NCBI GenBank assembly: GCA_964459325.1
Contig: CAYWKU010000033.1
Coordinates: 1-37,901, forward strand
Reading direction: 5' to 3'
Length of the DNA stretch: 37,901 nucleotides
Origin: CAYWKU01 sp964459325
GTDB lineage: Bacteria > RBG-13-61-14 > CAYWKU01
Made by a program: the position numbers and the translations under genes. This document shows positions 23,318-32,406 of the stretch, one piece after another (position 1 is the first letter of the stretch; every line of letters starts with the position of its first letter). The notes beneath the pieces are model-generated. The model did not search any database. It saw nothing but the letters and a program-made list of their open reading frames with translations, and was not told the DNA's origin.

Positions 23318-24608
23318 GCCCGTGCAACCCAACAAAATCGAGACGCTCAAAGAGCTCAAAACTATAATGTTCACCTATTACATGAACATCCTCGAGGAGA
23401 AGAAGAAGGGCAAAAAGCTAATATTTATCAACGCCCTGGGCCCGCTCGAAATTCTGCTGTCGTTCGACTCGCTTACCCCCGCATACCCGGAGAATCACGC
23501 CGCCGCCATCCAGGCCCGCCACATGGCCGTGGAGACCGCCGAGGCGGCGGAAGGGTTCGGCTATACGCCCGACATCTGCTCGTATGCCCGGTGCGACATC
23601 GGAAGTTTCATCACCGGCGCCAGCCCCATAGGCGGAATGCCTCAACCCGATTTGCTGGTGTTCTCCTCAAACCAGTGCTGGACTATCGCCAAGTGGTGGG
23701 AGGCGCTTTCGCGCAAGTGGAACGTCCCGTACTATTTAATAGACGTTCCGACTCAGGGAAGAGGAATAAACATTCCTATGGATAGAAACAGCGTCGAGTA
23801 CGTGGAGGAGCAGCTATGGGGATTGATTGAGTTTCTCGAAAAACACACCGGCGAAAAGTTCGACGAAAAGAAATACAAGGACATATTGAAAGTCAGCAAG
23901 CGCTCCTGCGAGCTGTGGAGAAAGATAATAGAATCCGGCAAAAACGTTCCCAGTCCCATTACCATGTTCGACCAGTACCTGGCCATGGCCCCCATAGTGG
24001 GGCAGCGGGGGCAGGAGGAGGCGTTGCAGTTTTATGAAAGGCTGTGGGCCGAAGTCGAGGACCGGGTAAAAAACGGGGTCGGAAGCATCCCCGGAGAAAG
24101 GTTCCGGCTCTATTGGGACGGGCTACCCCTGTGGCACAACATGAAGGACTTTTACAACATCCTCGCCGAAAAGCGAGCCGTGCTCAACGCCAACAACTAT
24201 ACCATCGCATGGGCCGACCTCGAAGTGGACCCGGAAAGGCCAATTAGAAACATGGCGATGAAATACCTGCGCTATTACGACACTCAAATTGAAGACCGGG
24301 CCCGGGATATTCTCCGGTATTATCACTCCTACAAGCTGGACGGGTTTCTCCTCCACTCCGACCACTCGTGCAGGTTCCTGTCGCTGGGACTGATGGATGC
24401 GGCCAAGCGGGTGCAGGAAGAAACAGGCGTACCGGCGCTGCTCTTGGACACAGACCACGGCGACCCGAGGCTCTATCAATCCGAAACCATTAAGACGCGC
24501 GTGCACGCTTACCTGGAAACGCTGGAAGCCGGCCCAAAACGGGGCAGCGGAGAAGAAATTCCCGACCCCAGGGAGATGTTGGTAGAAGACGAGGCTCGCA
24601 TGCAATAA
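23310..24608 (+). CDS. 2-hydroxyacyl-CoA dehydratase/benzoyl-CoA reductase-type subunit (second)
   Basis: 432-aa partner subunit of the same family. Possible 4Fe-4S ligands: CSYARCDIG (about residue 90), SNQCWTIAKWW (about 118) and HSDHSCRFLSLG (about 355). The pattern DTDHGDPR near the C-terminus is typical of the group's third domain. The two subunits would form a heterodimer, each with a cluster. The start is inside the end of the preceding gene (eight-base overlap), suggesting coupled translation in fixed ratio. Whether the substrate is a hydroxyacyl-CoA or an aromatic CoA ester cannot be told from sequence alone. Confidence 0.85.
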   Translation: MAEPVQPNKIETLKELKTIMFTYYMNILEEKKKGKKLIFINALGPLEILLSFDSLTPAYPENHAAAIQARHMAVETAEAAEGFGYTPDICSYARCDIGSFITGASPIGGMPQPDLLVFSSNQCWTIAKWWEALSRKWNVPYYLIDVPTQGRGINIPMDRNSVEYVEEQLWGLIEFLEKHTGEKFDEKKYKDILKVSKRSCELWRKIIESGKNVPSPITMFDQYLAMAPIVGQRGQEEALQFYERLWAEVEDRVKNGVGSIPGERFRLYWDGLPLWHNMKDFYNILAEKRAVLNANNYTIAWADLEVDPERPIRNMAMKYLRYYDTQIEDRARDILRYYHSYKLDGFLLHSDHSCRFLSLGLMDAAKRVQEETGVPALLLDTDHGDPRLYQSETIKTRVHAYLETLEAGPKRGSGEEIPDPREMLVEDEARMQ

Positions 24609-24664
24609 ATTGAGGCCCGGTAAAAGGCCTTTGTATTTAATCAATTTTTCCGGGAGGGATGGTA

Positions 24665-27232
24665 ATGTCACTGAGAAAATTTCCCTGCGTGTGTACGGTC
24701 ATTGCGCTTGCCGTATTGATAGCGGCGCCTGCTCACACCTCTGCGCAACAGGCCAAAAGGACCGACCCGGTGGTGCTGGAAGGCGGCAGCCTGACCGACA
24801 TGGCGGGAGCCGAAATCGCGAACATAAGGGTTTACGCATTCAAAGGGGGTAGCTGGGAACAGATACCCTTCCAGGTGGATGAAAGGGCTGAAAAGGGGCT
24901 GTTCGGGGACGAGCCAGACTACGTTTTCCCGCCGGAAAAGGACGATAACCCGGCCTTCGACGGAAACGACGAGCTGGTGATGCTCGCATCCGACTTCGGT
25001 GAGGTTTCCCCTTCCTTAACCCCGGTTTTCGAGCGAGGATACAAGCCCGATACAATTTCCCGCGTTACGGCCAAAAACCTGAACGGGAAAGTCCATGCTT
25101 ACGTGGCGGTTTATCAGCAGAATCCCCCTCCATTACAAACCGAAAAATATGTTAAATGGAACGAGAGCGGCGGGGAGGTAATTTCCGAAGGGCGCTACAG
25201 GGTCGGTTATGACGAAAAGGAACCATACTTTTTCAATAAATTAGCCGTACCCCCGGAAAACGGGGGCAACGGCGCCGATTTCGTGGATACTCTGAAATTC
25301 CGTGCAAACAGCCGCATCATATCCCAACTCTTCGTATACGACGTCAGGAACGATGACTGGAGAAACACGCTCATCGGCGTCATAGACGGCCCGGTGCGGG
25401 TCATCCGCAGGATTAAAACACGCGTCAATACGGTTGTTTTCGGCATTCATGAAAATATCACGGACATTAAATATTACCCCGAATATTTTACCATGAACGT
25501 CCACGTCCCCATGGGCACGTGGAAGACCGGCTTCTATTACGCAGCCGACGTCCGCTTCAGCGTCGACCTTTCGCCCGACGCTCCGCCTTTGAACTTTTTC
25601 AACCCCAACAACCCTCCACAAACCGGGCAAGTGGCAAACGGCATGTTGACGGAAGCGGAAAAAAACATGGACTACTCGCCCGCCAAGTGGCTGGCCCTGT
25701 CGGGCGAGGCGGGTACCGTGATATTCCGGCTCGACCAAAGGAAAGGCTCCGGCCTGAATCAGGACTTGTATTACATAGACGGCGCCGAAGAGGAAGACCC
25801 GCCGGAGAATTACCCGGGCCACAGGGGCGATTCGGGCTTCACCATCGAAAACATACAGAAGGTTAAATCGAGCCGCCGCACATTCACGCTGACCTTCGCC
25901 TTTCCTTCGTCGCGGGAGGCGGAGCGGATGGAGCCGACCCCGGCGACTATGCGGGAGCCGGTAAAATTGGAAATCAGCGACGGCGAAAAAATCGAGACCC
26001 GGGAAGAAGCGCCCCCCAAGCTTCCGCCGGATGAAAGGGAAAAAGCGCCCCGGCCAAGCTACCTGCCGCCTCCCATCAAAACCCGCACCCGGGGTTACCT
26101 GCCGCAGCTTTTGGTGGACCCCAACCTCGGCTACGGGTCGGGTTTCCAGGTGGTGGAGAGGAAAACCTTCGGAACCGACTTGTCCAGCGACTTTCTCTTT
26201 CTCGTTTCCCACCGCTTGTACCAGTTTTACAGGCTCAAGGAAGATTATGAAAACCTGGGCCCGATTGACGAGGCCAGGTTCTATGCCGAGTATATCCTCC
26301 ACCCCAACCGCTACTTCTTCGGTATTGGCAACGACCAGACTCCGGACGACCTGACGGTGTACCGCCAGGAGCGGGCTTTGAGCTGGATTCGGCTGAGAAA
26401 AAATGTCACCGGCTGGCTGCGTGCAGGTGTGAAGCTCGGGTTTATGCACAACGCCATCGGCCACGGGGAACTCTTCACCGGAGACGAACCGAGCATAGAG
26501 GAGAAGTACGGCGCTGATAAGAATATAGAGGGGGAAAGGTTCGGGCCTCACGTCTACGGCCTGGAAGGCGGATACACAAACAACATCTCCATCGAGCTGG
26601 CGCTGGATTTACGGGACGACAAGGTATACCCGAGAAACGGGACTTATGACATATTCACCGCAAGCCATGTCCCCGAATGGCTGGGAAGCGATTACGAGTA
26701 CACCCAATACAGGATGGACTTGAGGTTTTATTACGGCGGAAAATTGCTGAATCCGGAAGAAAATGTACCCAACAGCCTCTGGCCCCGGCTTCTGGTAGGT
26801 TCACATGTCGACAGGGTGCTGGCTTTCCGCGTAGTCGCCCAACACACTGATGCGGAAAAAATTAAGTTTGCAGGCAGGAACATAAAGGATGTCCCGTTTT
26901 TCAACATGAGCTACTTCGGGGACGCCATGAGTTCCCGGGGGCATTACTGGGCGCAATGGGCGGATAACGATGTCACCTTCGCCATGCTGGAGCTGCGATG
27001 GCACTTCTGGAAAATCATGGACGCCACCCTGTTCTACGATACCGGCAGGGTATGGAACAACGTTAACGACAGGGCCGAATGGCGCGACTCCACCTATGAC
27101 GACGTGCACCACAGCTACGGCCTGGGAGCCAGGTTTCACATGGTGCCGGATTTGCTGATGAGGGTGGATTACGGGTTCAGCGAAGAGAACCCGGGCGGCC
27201 TCCTTTACATTTACGGTCAGCATACTTTTTGA
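24665..27232 (+). CDS. Outer-membrane BamA/TamA-like beta-barrel with large N-terminal domain
   Basis: 855-aa exported protein. Signal peptide at about residues 1-28 (CTVIALAVLIAAPAHTSAQQ). The first half (30-430) is a beta-rich periplasmic domain I do not recognise, with a bipartite start VLEGGSLTDMAGAEIANIRVYAFKGG resembling a ligand-binding sandwich, and a proline-rich linker at about 440-480. The second half looks like an Omp85/surface-antigen barrel: repeated aromatic beta strands, YGLGARFHMVPDLLMRVDYGFSEEN and a terminal F (GQHTF) as sorting signal. ATG 24665 is chosen over 24659 because GGGAGG at 24652-24657 is then at proper distance. Possibly a lipid or polymer export or assembly factor. 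Confidence 0.75.
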   Translation: MSLRKFPCVCTVIALAVLIAAPAHTSAQQAKRTDPVVLEGGSLTDMAGAEIANIRVYAFKGGSWEQIPFQVDERAEKGLFGDEPDYVFPPEKDDNPAFDGNDELVMLASDFGEVSPSLTPVFERGYKPDTISRVTAKNLNGKVHAYVAVYQQNPPPLQTEKYVKWNESGGEVISEGRYRVGYDEKEPYFFNKLAVPPENGGNGADFVDTLKFRANSRIISQLFVYDVRNDDWRNTLIGVIDGPVRVIRRIKTRVNTVVFGIHENITDIKYYPEYFTMNVHVPMGTWKTGFYYAADVRFSVDLSPDAPPLNFFNPNNPPQTGQVANGMLTEAEKNMDYSPAKWLALSGEAGTVIFRLDQRKGSGLNQDLYYIDGAEEEDPPENYPGHRGDSGFTIENIQKVKSSRRTFTLTFAFPSSREAERMEPTPATMREPVKLEISDGEKIETREEAPPKLPPDEREKAPRPSYLPPPIKTRTRGYLPQLLVDPNLGYGSGFQVVERKTFGTDLSSDFLFLVSHRLYQFYRLKEDYENLGPIDEARFYAEYILHPNRYFFGIGNDQTPDDLTVYRQERALSWIRLRKNVTGWLRAGVKLGFMHNAIGHGELFTGDEPSIEEKYGADKNIEGERFGPHVYGLEGGYTNNISIELALDLRDDKVYPRNGTYDIFTASHVPEWLGSDYEYTQYRMDLRFYYGGKLLNPEENVPNSLWPRLLVGSHVDRVLAFRVVAQHTDAEKIKFAGRNIKDVPFFNMSYFGDAMSSRGHYWAQWADNDVTFAMLELRWHFWKIMDATLFYDTGRVWNNVNDRAEWRDSTYDDVHHSYGLGARFHMVPDLLMRVDYGFSEENPGGLLYIYGQHTF

Positions 27233-27419
27233 AAACGGAAACCGAATTATTGTCCCTGCCTGTTTCCGCTTTCCTGAGGAGGCCTTTGGGCCGTCTCGAA
27301 GGACACGGAAACGGGCCACGTCCGTTATCGCACACCAGGGTGTGAAAGTGCCCGGCTATTGGAATATACTTGCCGTTCGAGGGGCTGACTGGTAACTTTA
27401 CCCCATCGGATTGGTAACG

Positions 27420-28859
27420 ATGACTTCAGGGGATAAAAAGAACAAGGAAATACGCAAAAAGCTTCAAAATTACCTCAAAAAGCCCTCAGCGGAGCTTGAG
27501 GCCCGGTTAAAGGAGTCGGGTTTCACCGCCGCCCTTTCCGAACTATGGCCGAAACTTTCAACCTCCAAACGCAAAAACGCTATCGAGCTGCTCCGGCGCG
27601 ATGCATCGGAAGAGGCCCTTCAACTCCTGGGCCGGATAGCGCTCGACCCCGCTGAAAGCATCGAAGTGAGGCTGAACTCTTCGGAAATCCTGGAGGAAAA
27701 GGGAGCCATGAAGGCGGAAGAATCGCCCGGGCCGGTTCTTAAAGAGCTGAGGCGGGCCGCCGATGAGGATAACGGGCAGTTGGCTGCCCGAATCGCTCCC
27801 GGGCTCAGCGAAAAGGAGCTGGAGGCTTTTGCCGATTTGATGGTCGAAAAGGAGGCGGTTAACGCTCTGACCGCCTCGGGAAAAGGGGCCGCAGACCGGA
27901 ACTCCGAAAAAATCCTGCGGAGAGCGGCTCACCGGTTGCGTAGCCGGGGAACAGAAGTTCCCGATTGGGAGGAAAAGGGCGAATCGGTTTTGAGGCCGGC
28001 TCCGAAAGAGGAGCCTCTCGCCCTGGCAACCATCCCCGACGGCGAAGGGAAACAGGCGATTTTCATATACCTGCCGCTCGAATCGGGATTTGTGCACGTC
28101 GGGCAGGCTATTATGGACGAGGGGAAGGGCATCGAGGAATATCAGGGCGCGGAGTCGGCCCGCTCGAATGCCCGGGCGCTCCTGAAAAGAATCCGTTCGG
28201 AAGAAAGAATCAAGCTGTTCGAGATGCCCCTCGAGCATGCGGCATGGCTCCTGGAATCGGCCGCCGAGCTGACTTCTCGAAATAATGTCTCCACCTCGCA
28301 AGATTATGCAAAAATCAAAACGTTTCTCGCGGAAGCCGCCGATTCTTATCAACCACCCGAGCCGGATAGCCTGATAGAGGGCGAAGTCGGCCCGAAGGAT
28401 GCCCTGGAATCCGCCGGGCTGCTGGAGCGTTACACCATGCAAAGCTGGGCGCCGGATGACGACAGCATGAAGCTGTGCCGGAGTAAACTCGACGCGGCGC
28501 TGACCAGCAGTCTCGTCATAACCGAATCTCAAAGAAGGGAGCAGGTGGAAAAGGCTTTTCACGACTCCGCCCGGGCCTACCTGGAAAGCGAAGCGGGGCG
28601 CAACTTCGCAGGAAGGCTCAAGGAAGCCGCCCGTTTGCTGGCGTGGAACAACGAAACGGATTCGACACGGCAGGCCATAGCGGCCGCCCGGGAGCTCGAA
28701 AGCGCCGATATGCCGCCTCATCTCGTAGTGGAAATGTTTAGAAAAGTGTTCCCCGGAACAGAAGAGGCGATAAAACAGACGCAAAGCTCCGGTGGCGGCG
28801 CCGGCCCGTCCGAAACATCCCAACAAGGAAGCGAAGGCGGCGGTATAATCATGCCGTGA
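27420..28859 (+). CDS. Hypothetical 479-aa helical protein
   Basis: I do not recognise a family. The protein is almost entirely helical and charged, with repeated helix pairs in the first 200 residues (KNAIELLRRDASEEALQLL, VRLNSSEILEEKGAM, VLKELRRAA) reminiscent of HEAT/armadillo-like repeats, a middle part with beta character (LALATIPDGEGKQAIFIYLPL) and a low-complexity Gly/Ser tail ending GGGIIMP. ATG 27420 is preferred; TTG 27411 is in frame. It precedes the YhaM-like gene by 19 bases, so both may be one transcript. The 187 bases before it hold two GGAAAC-type hairpins but no clear promoter. Confidence 0.6.
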   Translation: MTSGDKKNKEIRKKLQNYLKKPSAELEARLKESGFTAALSELWPKLSTSKRKNAIELLRRDASEEALQLLGRIALDPAESIEVRLNSSEILEEKGAMKAEESPGPVLKELRRAADEDNGQLAARIAPGLSEKELEAFADLMVEKEAVNALTASGKGAADRNSEKILRRAAHRLRSRGTEVPDWEEKGESVLRPAPKEEPLALATIPDGEGKQAIFIYLPLESGFVHVGQAIMDEGKGIEEYQGAESARSNARALLKRIRSEERIKLFEMPLEHAAWLLESAAELTSRNNVSTSQDYAKIKTFLAEAADSYQPPEPDSLIEGEVGPKDALESAGLLERYTMQSWAPDDDSMKLCRSKLDAALTSSLVITESQRREQVEKAFHDSARAYLESEAGRNFAGRLKEAARLLAWNNETDSTRQAIAAARELESADMPPHLVVEMFRKVFPGTEEAIKQTQSSGGGAGPSETSQQGSEGGGIIMP

Positions 28860-28878
28860 GAAAGGAAGGGGCACTTCA

Positions 28879-29889
28879 GTGGAAAACCTGAAAAAAGTCT
28901 ACATAAGTGACATCAAGCCCGAGGAGCCGGTGGTGGAGTTTTTCCTGGTTCGCTCCAAGAACAGGCTGACCACCCGCACCGGTAAGCCATATCTTGACCT
29001 CGAATTGCAGGACAAAACCGGCGTAGTCATTGCCAAAATGTGGGACGGTGTGGAAAAGGTGGATTCGAGCTTCAACCGGGGGGACATTATAAAGGTCAAA
29101 GCTTTTTCCCAACTTTACAGGGAGCAGTTGCAGCTCAAAATAGACGACCTCAGGCTTCCCGCTTCCAGCGAAGAGCTCCCGCTCGAGGATTTTCTCCCTC
29201 GTACGCCGAGAGACGTCGAGGAAATGACCGAAAAGCTCATCGAGTTGATAGAAAGCGTCTCCGAACCCAACCTGGCGGCGCTGCTGAGGGAATTCTGGGA
29301 GGATGATGACTTACGCTCAACCTTCGTAAGAGCTCCCGGAGCCAGAAACATTCATCACGCCTACCTCGGCGGCCTGATGGAGCATACGCTCAACGTTACA
29401 ACGCTGGCCGACCAGTGCGCGGGGCTTTATCCGGAGATGGACAGGGACCTGCTGGTTACCATGTCCATTTTGCACGATATAGGAAAGATGAGGGAGCTGA
29501 AGGCCGGCTCGGAAATATTCTACACCCGCGAAGGCATGTTGGTGGGACATATCAACCTGGGCCTGGAGATGCTGAACGAAAAAATCGCCCGGCTCCCTGA
29601 TTTTCCGGAAGAGTTGGCGAGCAGGTGCAAGCACATACTACTCAGCCATCACGGCGAACTCGAATTCGGCAGCCCCATAGTCCCGAAGACGCCCGAGGCC
29701 ATGGTGCTGCATTACCTGGACAATCTCGATGCGAAAGCGAACATATTCATCAGCGCAATCTCGAAGGACCAGAACGAATCCGAGGAGTTTACCAGCTTCC
29801 ACCAGGTCATGCGCAGGAACATATACAAGGGCTCTTTGGAGGAAGAGTCGGAAGACATGGAAGCCGCCTCGGAACCGGGAGAGGAGTAA
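28879..29889 (+). CDS. YhaM-like HD-domain 3'-5' exoribonuclease
   Basis: 336-aa protein with an N-terminal OB-fold nucleic-acid-binding domain (about residues 5-95: DLELQDKTGVVIAKMWDG, GDIIKVKAFSQLY) and a C-terminal HD phosphohydrolase domain (RNIHHAYLGGLMEHTLNV, SILHDIGKMREL with the HD pair, HILLSHHGELEFGS, LHYLDNLDAK). This OB-HD arrangement is that of YhaM/CBF1, a 3'-5' exoribonuclease. The start is GTG 28879 with GGAAGGGG upstream. C-terminus ends in an acidic tail (EESEDMEAASEPGEE). Confidence 0.85.
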   Translation: MENLKKVYISDIKPEEPVVEFFLVRSKNRLTTRTGKPYLDLELQDKTGVVIAKMWDGVEKVDSSFNRGDIIKVKAFSQLYREQLQLKIDDLRLPASSEELPLEDFLPRTPRDVEEMTEKLIELIESVSEPNLAALLREFWEDDDLRSTFVRAPGARNIHHAYLGGLMEHTLNVTTLADQCAGLYPEMDRDLLVTMSILHDIGKMRELKAGSEIFYTREGMLVGHINLGLEMLNEKIARLPDFPEELASRCKHILLSHHGELEFGSPIVPKTPEAMVLHYLDNLDAKANIFISAISKDQNESEEFTSFHQVMRRNIYKGSLEEESEDMEAASEPGEE

Positions 29890-29905
29890 CCCACCGCCGT
29901 TCTGA

Positions 29906-30550
29906 CTATTTACCCGCTTCCCGGATTGTTTCGATATCTTCAACGAATATGGCGGGCCAGTTCCATTCGATGTTCATATCCACAATCTGCTCGCCCATGT
30001 CCATGAACGGGACGGAAACCAGGCGCCCTTCGGTAATCTTTAACGATATATCTATCGGCGCCACGTCTACGTGCCGGTCGACAATGGAAAGCAAAAAAGG
30101 AACGGGATACTCGACCGCCTCCCCGGTACCGACCGCACATCCTGCGGGCATGGTCTCTTCCGTGGTTGCGCTTAATACGGGCTTTACGGGTTTGGCGGTG
30201 TACAGCATTCCGGGGTCGCCGAAGTAGCTCGGCCTCCACGTGCGAAACCCGGTAACCCAGACCCACTCCAGGTCTTTCAATATCCTCTCGGCGTGCTCCT
30301 TTTCCTTTGGAGGCGCCTTGACCGTCGGAGTCACTTTCATCGCCCACATGGGCAGCCACAGCACCGACCCGCCGGGTTGCGAGCCGTTCGGAGAATGAAC
30401 CGACACCCTCAGCTTTTTCCACCCTTTCTCGCCGATGCTCTCGTAACCCAGCTTGCACCAGCGGCAGAAAAAGACCAGGTCCTTATCCAGGCCTTCAAGC
30501 TGATTGCCGCAATCGGGACACCTTAAGGATTTTACGGATATGCTTACCAT
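29906..30550 (-). CDS. Zinc-ribbon protein, third gene of three-gene operon
   Basis: 214-aa soluble protein with an N-terminal zinc ribbon (Cys11, Cys14, Cys29, Cys32) followed by a beta-rich part. It shares with its two upstream neighbours the zinc ribbon and a P.W pattern (SVLWLPMWAMKV; WRPSYFGDP) but has no membrane segment. The start overlaps the end of the preceding gene by seven bases. I do not know a function; the protein may be a soluble or peripheral partner of the two membrane proteins. Confidence 0.65.
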   Translation of the reverse strand: MVSISVKSLRCPDCGNQLEGLDKDLVFFCRWCKLGYESIGEKGWKKLRVSVHSPNGSQPGGSVLWLPMWAMKVTPTVKAPPKEKEHAERILKDLEWVWVTGFRTWRPSYFGDPGMLYTAKPVKPVLSATTEETMPAGCAVGTGEAVEYPVPFLLSIVDRHVDVAPIDISLKITEGRLVSVPFMDMGEQIVDMNIEWNWPAIFVEDIETIREAGK

Positions 30551-31617
30551 AGCCCGTACCAGCGGTTGCTTCTTTCAACGCTGACCTCGGAGAAGGTGTA
30601 ATCTATTGTGCTGACTATTTCCCGCGCCAGTTTCTCGAGGGCCGTTTCGGGCGGCTTGTTTACCCTCTCCACAGAGGGCTCATCGCCGCGCCATACCAGT
30701 TCGCCGCTGTAGCGGAACTGGTTCCAGGCGAAAGCCAGGAAAAATAACCCCAACAGGGTTATTATGCCCAGAGGGATGGAAAGGAAAATAATACCCTGGG
30801 CCATGTCGTGAACGTCTCCGGTAATGAAGAGCTTCGTATACCTTGCAATCGGCAGGGTAAGAAAGGCGAGGGCGGCCAGCATTACGGGTATACGCTCGGT
30901 GTCCCGTGCCGGCGCCCGGCCAAACAGAATGTTGCCGGTAACTCCGTCTATGACCAGCTTGTAAAGCCGGTTGCGATAGGTGTATTTCACCAGCCACACG
31001 GGGCAATACACCACGCTCAAACTCTTGCGCAAAAGGCGGCTGTCGTCGCCGGCGATGTCGGAAAGCACAGCCTTGCCTATGCCGGCGGACTCGGGCGAGA
31101 TGGTCGAGTCGAAAACGTGGGCATCCTTTTCGAGTTTGCTTCTGTCGAAGGGTTTTACCGGTTTTATTTGGCGCAACTTGCTCAGGTCGATATTTTCCAC
31201 TCCCCATTCCCCCAACTTCACCGCCGGGGCCTGGTGGTGTATGTCGCGCAGGAGCACGTTGGCCTTCTCCTCCTCGTAGGAAACATCGTATTGCCTTTTC
31301 ACGTCCCTCGTAACCAGCTTCCCCACCCTCTGCGCGGTCATCTGGTAAATGGGAATGTAATAAAGTCCCGCGTCGTAAAAACGGGCCTTCCTGGTTATGT
31401 CGGGGGCCAGCTTGCCTTCTCTCAACCGGCGTTGTGCGGTCAGCTTGGCGGTCTTCAGGTCGACCTCCGGCTCGAAGCGGTACTTCGGGACGTGGCCTTC
31501 TATCTCAACCAGGTTTCTCCCGCCGCAGGAGGGGCATTTGCTCGTCCTGCTGCCTTCGGTGGAAGCCAGTGTGCCCCCGCAGGAGGGACATGAGATATGC
31601 TTCACGGTGCTCCTCAC
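30544..31617 (-). CDS. Zinc-ribbon membrane protein, second gene of the operon
   Basis: 357-aa protein. N-terminal zinc ribbon with Cys10, Cys13, Cys28 and Cys31 (CPSCGG...CPSCGG). The soluble region carries YYIPIYQM and, later, VYCPVWLVKYTYRNRLYKL followed by VIDGVTGNILFGRAP, a motif set (P.W...YtY.g..Y....D..tG) seen in bacterial zinc-ribbon membrane proteins of unknown role. Two membrane segments at about 243-262 and 274-299 with a short loop, then a soluble C-terminus (residues 300-357). It overlaps the upstream gene by four bases (ATGA) and the downstream gene by seven. Confidence 0.7.
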   Translation of the reverse strand: MRSTVKHISCPSCGGTLASTEGSRTSKCPSCGGRNLVEIEGHVPKYRFEPEVDLKTAKLTAQRRLREGKLAPDITRKARFYDAGLYYIPIYQMTAQRVGKLVTRDVKRQYDVSYEEEKANVLLRDIHHQAPAVKLGEWGVENIDLSKLRQIKPVKPFDRSKLEKDAHVFDSTISPESAGIGKAVLSDIAGDDSRLLRKSLSVVYCPVWLVKYTYRNRLYKLVIDGVTGNILFGRAPARDTERIPVMLAALAFLTLPIARYTKLFITGDVHDMAQGIIFLSIPLGIITLLGLFFLAFAWNQFRYSGELVWRGDEPSVERVNKPPETALEKLAREIVSTIDYTFSEVSVERSNRWYGLW

Positions 31618-32345
31618 GACATGACCCCTCCGAGCATCATTTTGACTCCGAAGTACAAAGGCGCAGCTGCGCCCAGATAGAACAGAAGAGCCAGCTTGAC
31701 AGAAGGCGCCAGCACGCCGATGACGAAAAACACCGCGAAGGCAATAATCGCGGCAAAAGCATATGCGCGGTCCTTTCGCTTCTCGAACGTGGGCGGCAGG
31801 TCGTCAGCATACACTTCACCCCTAACGGCGTCCACCCACGCCTCGTAAGTTACGCCGTCGTAGGTGTAATCAACCACCCGGAAGGGAAGATGCGCCAGCC
31901 ATATCTTTTCCGGCTCGATGCCCTCCCGCTCGATGATGTCCTCAACGGGCGTGGCCGGAGGCTCGAACCACTCGTCCTGCGCCAACGACTGCTGGTAGGG
32001 TTTGGCGTCCCCGGAAGGTATGCCCGAGCGCTCGACGTCGGTAATGGGGTTGGTGGCCCCTATGTGCACGTGCAATTTACCGCCCTCGGCCTGTATCTGC
32101 CAGAACGGCCAGAAAACGCGGCTGGAGCGGGTAATCTCGAACTCCCCCTTGCGCTCCTTGCGGGCGAGGAAAGTCCGCATGATGTCGGGTATATCCTTCT
32201 GCTTTATCAAAGGCTTCAGAACATAGTGCAAAAAGCCGGACTGCACGGATATGTAAAGGGAGGAGGAGCAATAGGGGCATTGCGCCACAGCCTGTTCCGA
32301 TTGTATGGGAACCCCGCCGCCGCACTGGGTACACTTTACCTGCAT
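31614..32345 (-). CDS. Zinc-ribbon membrane protein, first gene of the operon
   Basis: 243-aa protein. Zinc ribbon ligands Cys5, Cys8, Cys23 and Cys26 (CTQC...CPYC), followed by YISVQSGFLHYVLKPL and a helix-rich domain. The same motif block as its neighbour follows: IWLAHLPFRVVDYTYDGVTYEAW then VDAVRGEVYADDLP. Two C-terminal membrane helices at about 194-213 and 217-239. The start is ATG 32345; a promoter-like sequence sits so close that the message may be leaderless. Sharing of zinc ribbon, motif block and (for two) membrane helices by all three consecutive genes suggests duplication or one complex. Confidence 0.7.
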   Translation of the reverse strand: MQVKCTQCGGGVPIQSEQAVAQCPYCSSSLYISVQSGFLHYVLKPLIKQKDIPDIMRTFLARKERKGEFEITRSSRVFWPFWQIQAEGGKLHVHIGATNPITDVERSGIPSGDAKPYQQSLAQDEWFEPPATPVEDIIEREGIEPEKIWLAHLPFRVVDYTYDGVTYEAWVDAVRGEVYADDLPPTFEKRKDRAYAFAAIIAFAVFFVIGVLAPSVKLALLFYLGAAAPLYFGVKMMLGGVMS

Positions 32346-32353
32346 CCGGCACT

Positions 32354-32382
32354 ATGCTAGACTGATTAACAGGCGATTTCAA
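32354..32382 (-). promoter_or_regulatory. Promoter of the zinc-ribbon operon
   Basis: On the minus strand TTGAAA (32377-32382) and TAGCAT (32354-32359) are 17 bases apart. The -10 ends nine bases before the ATG at 32345, and there is no Shine-Dalgarno sequence in between, so initiation at or near the start codon is expected. Confidence 0.5.
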
Positions 32383-32406
32383 CGCCGGACTCCCCGTTAA
32401 GGGTAG

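Noticed and set aside
22154..23374. A 406-codon open frame on the minus strand opposite the first dehydratase gene
   Set aside because: Antisense shadow of a well-supported gene; low-complexity composition, no start signal and no known motif. The same applies to the long minus-strand frame at 25241-26551.
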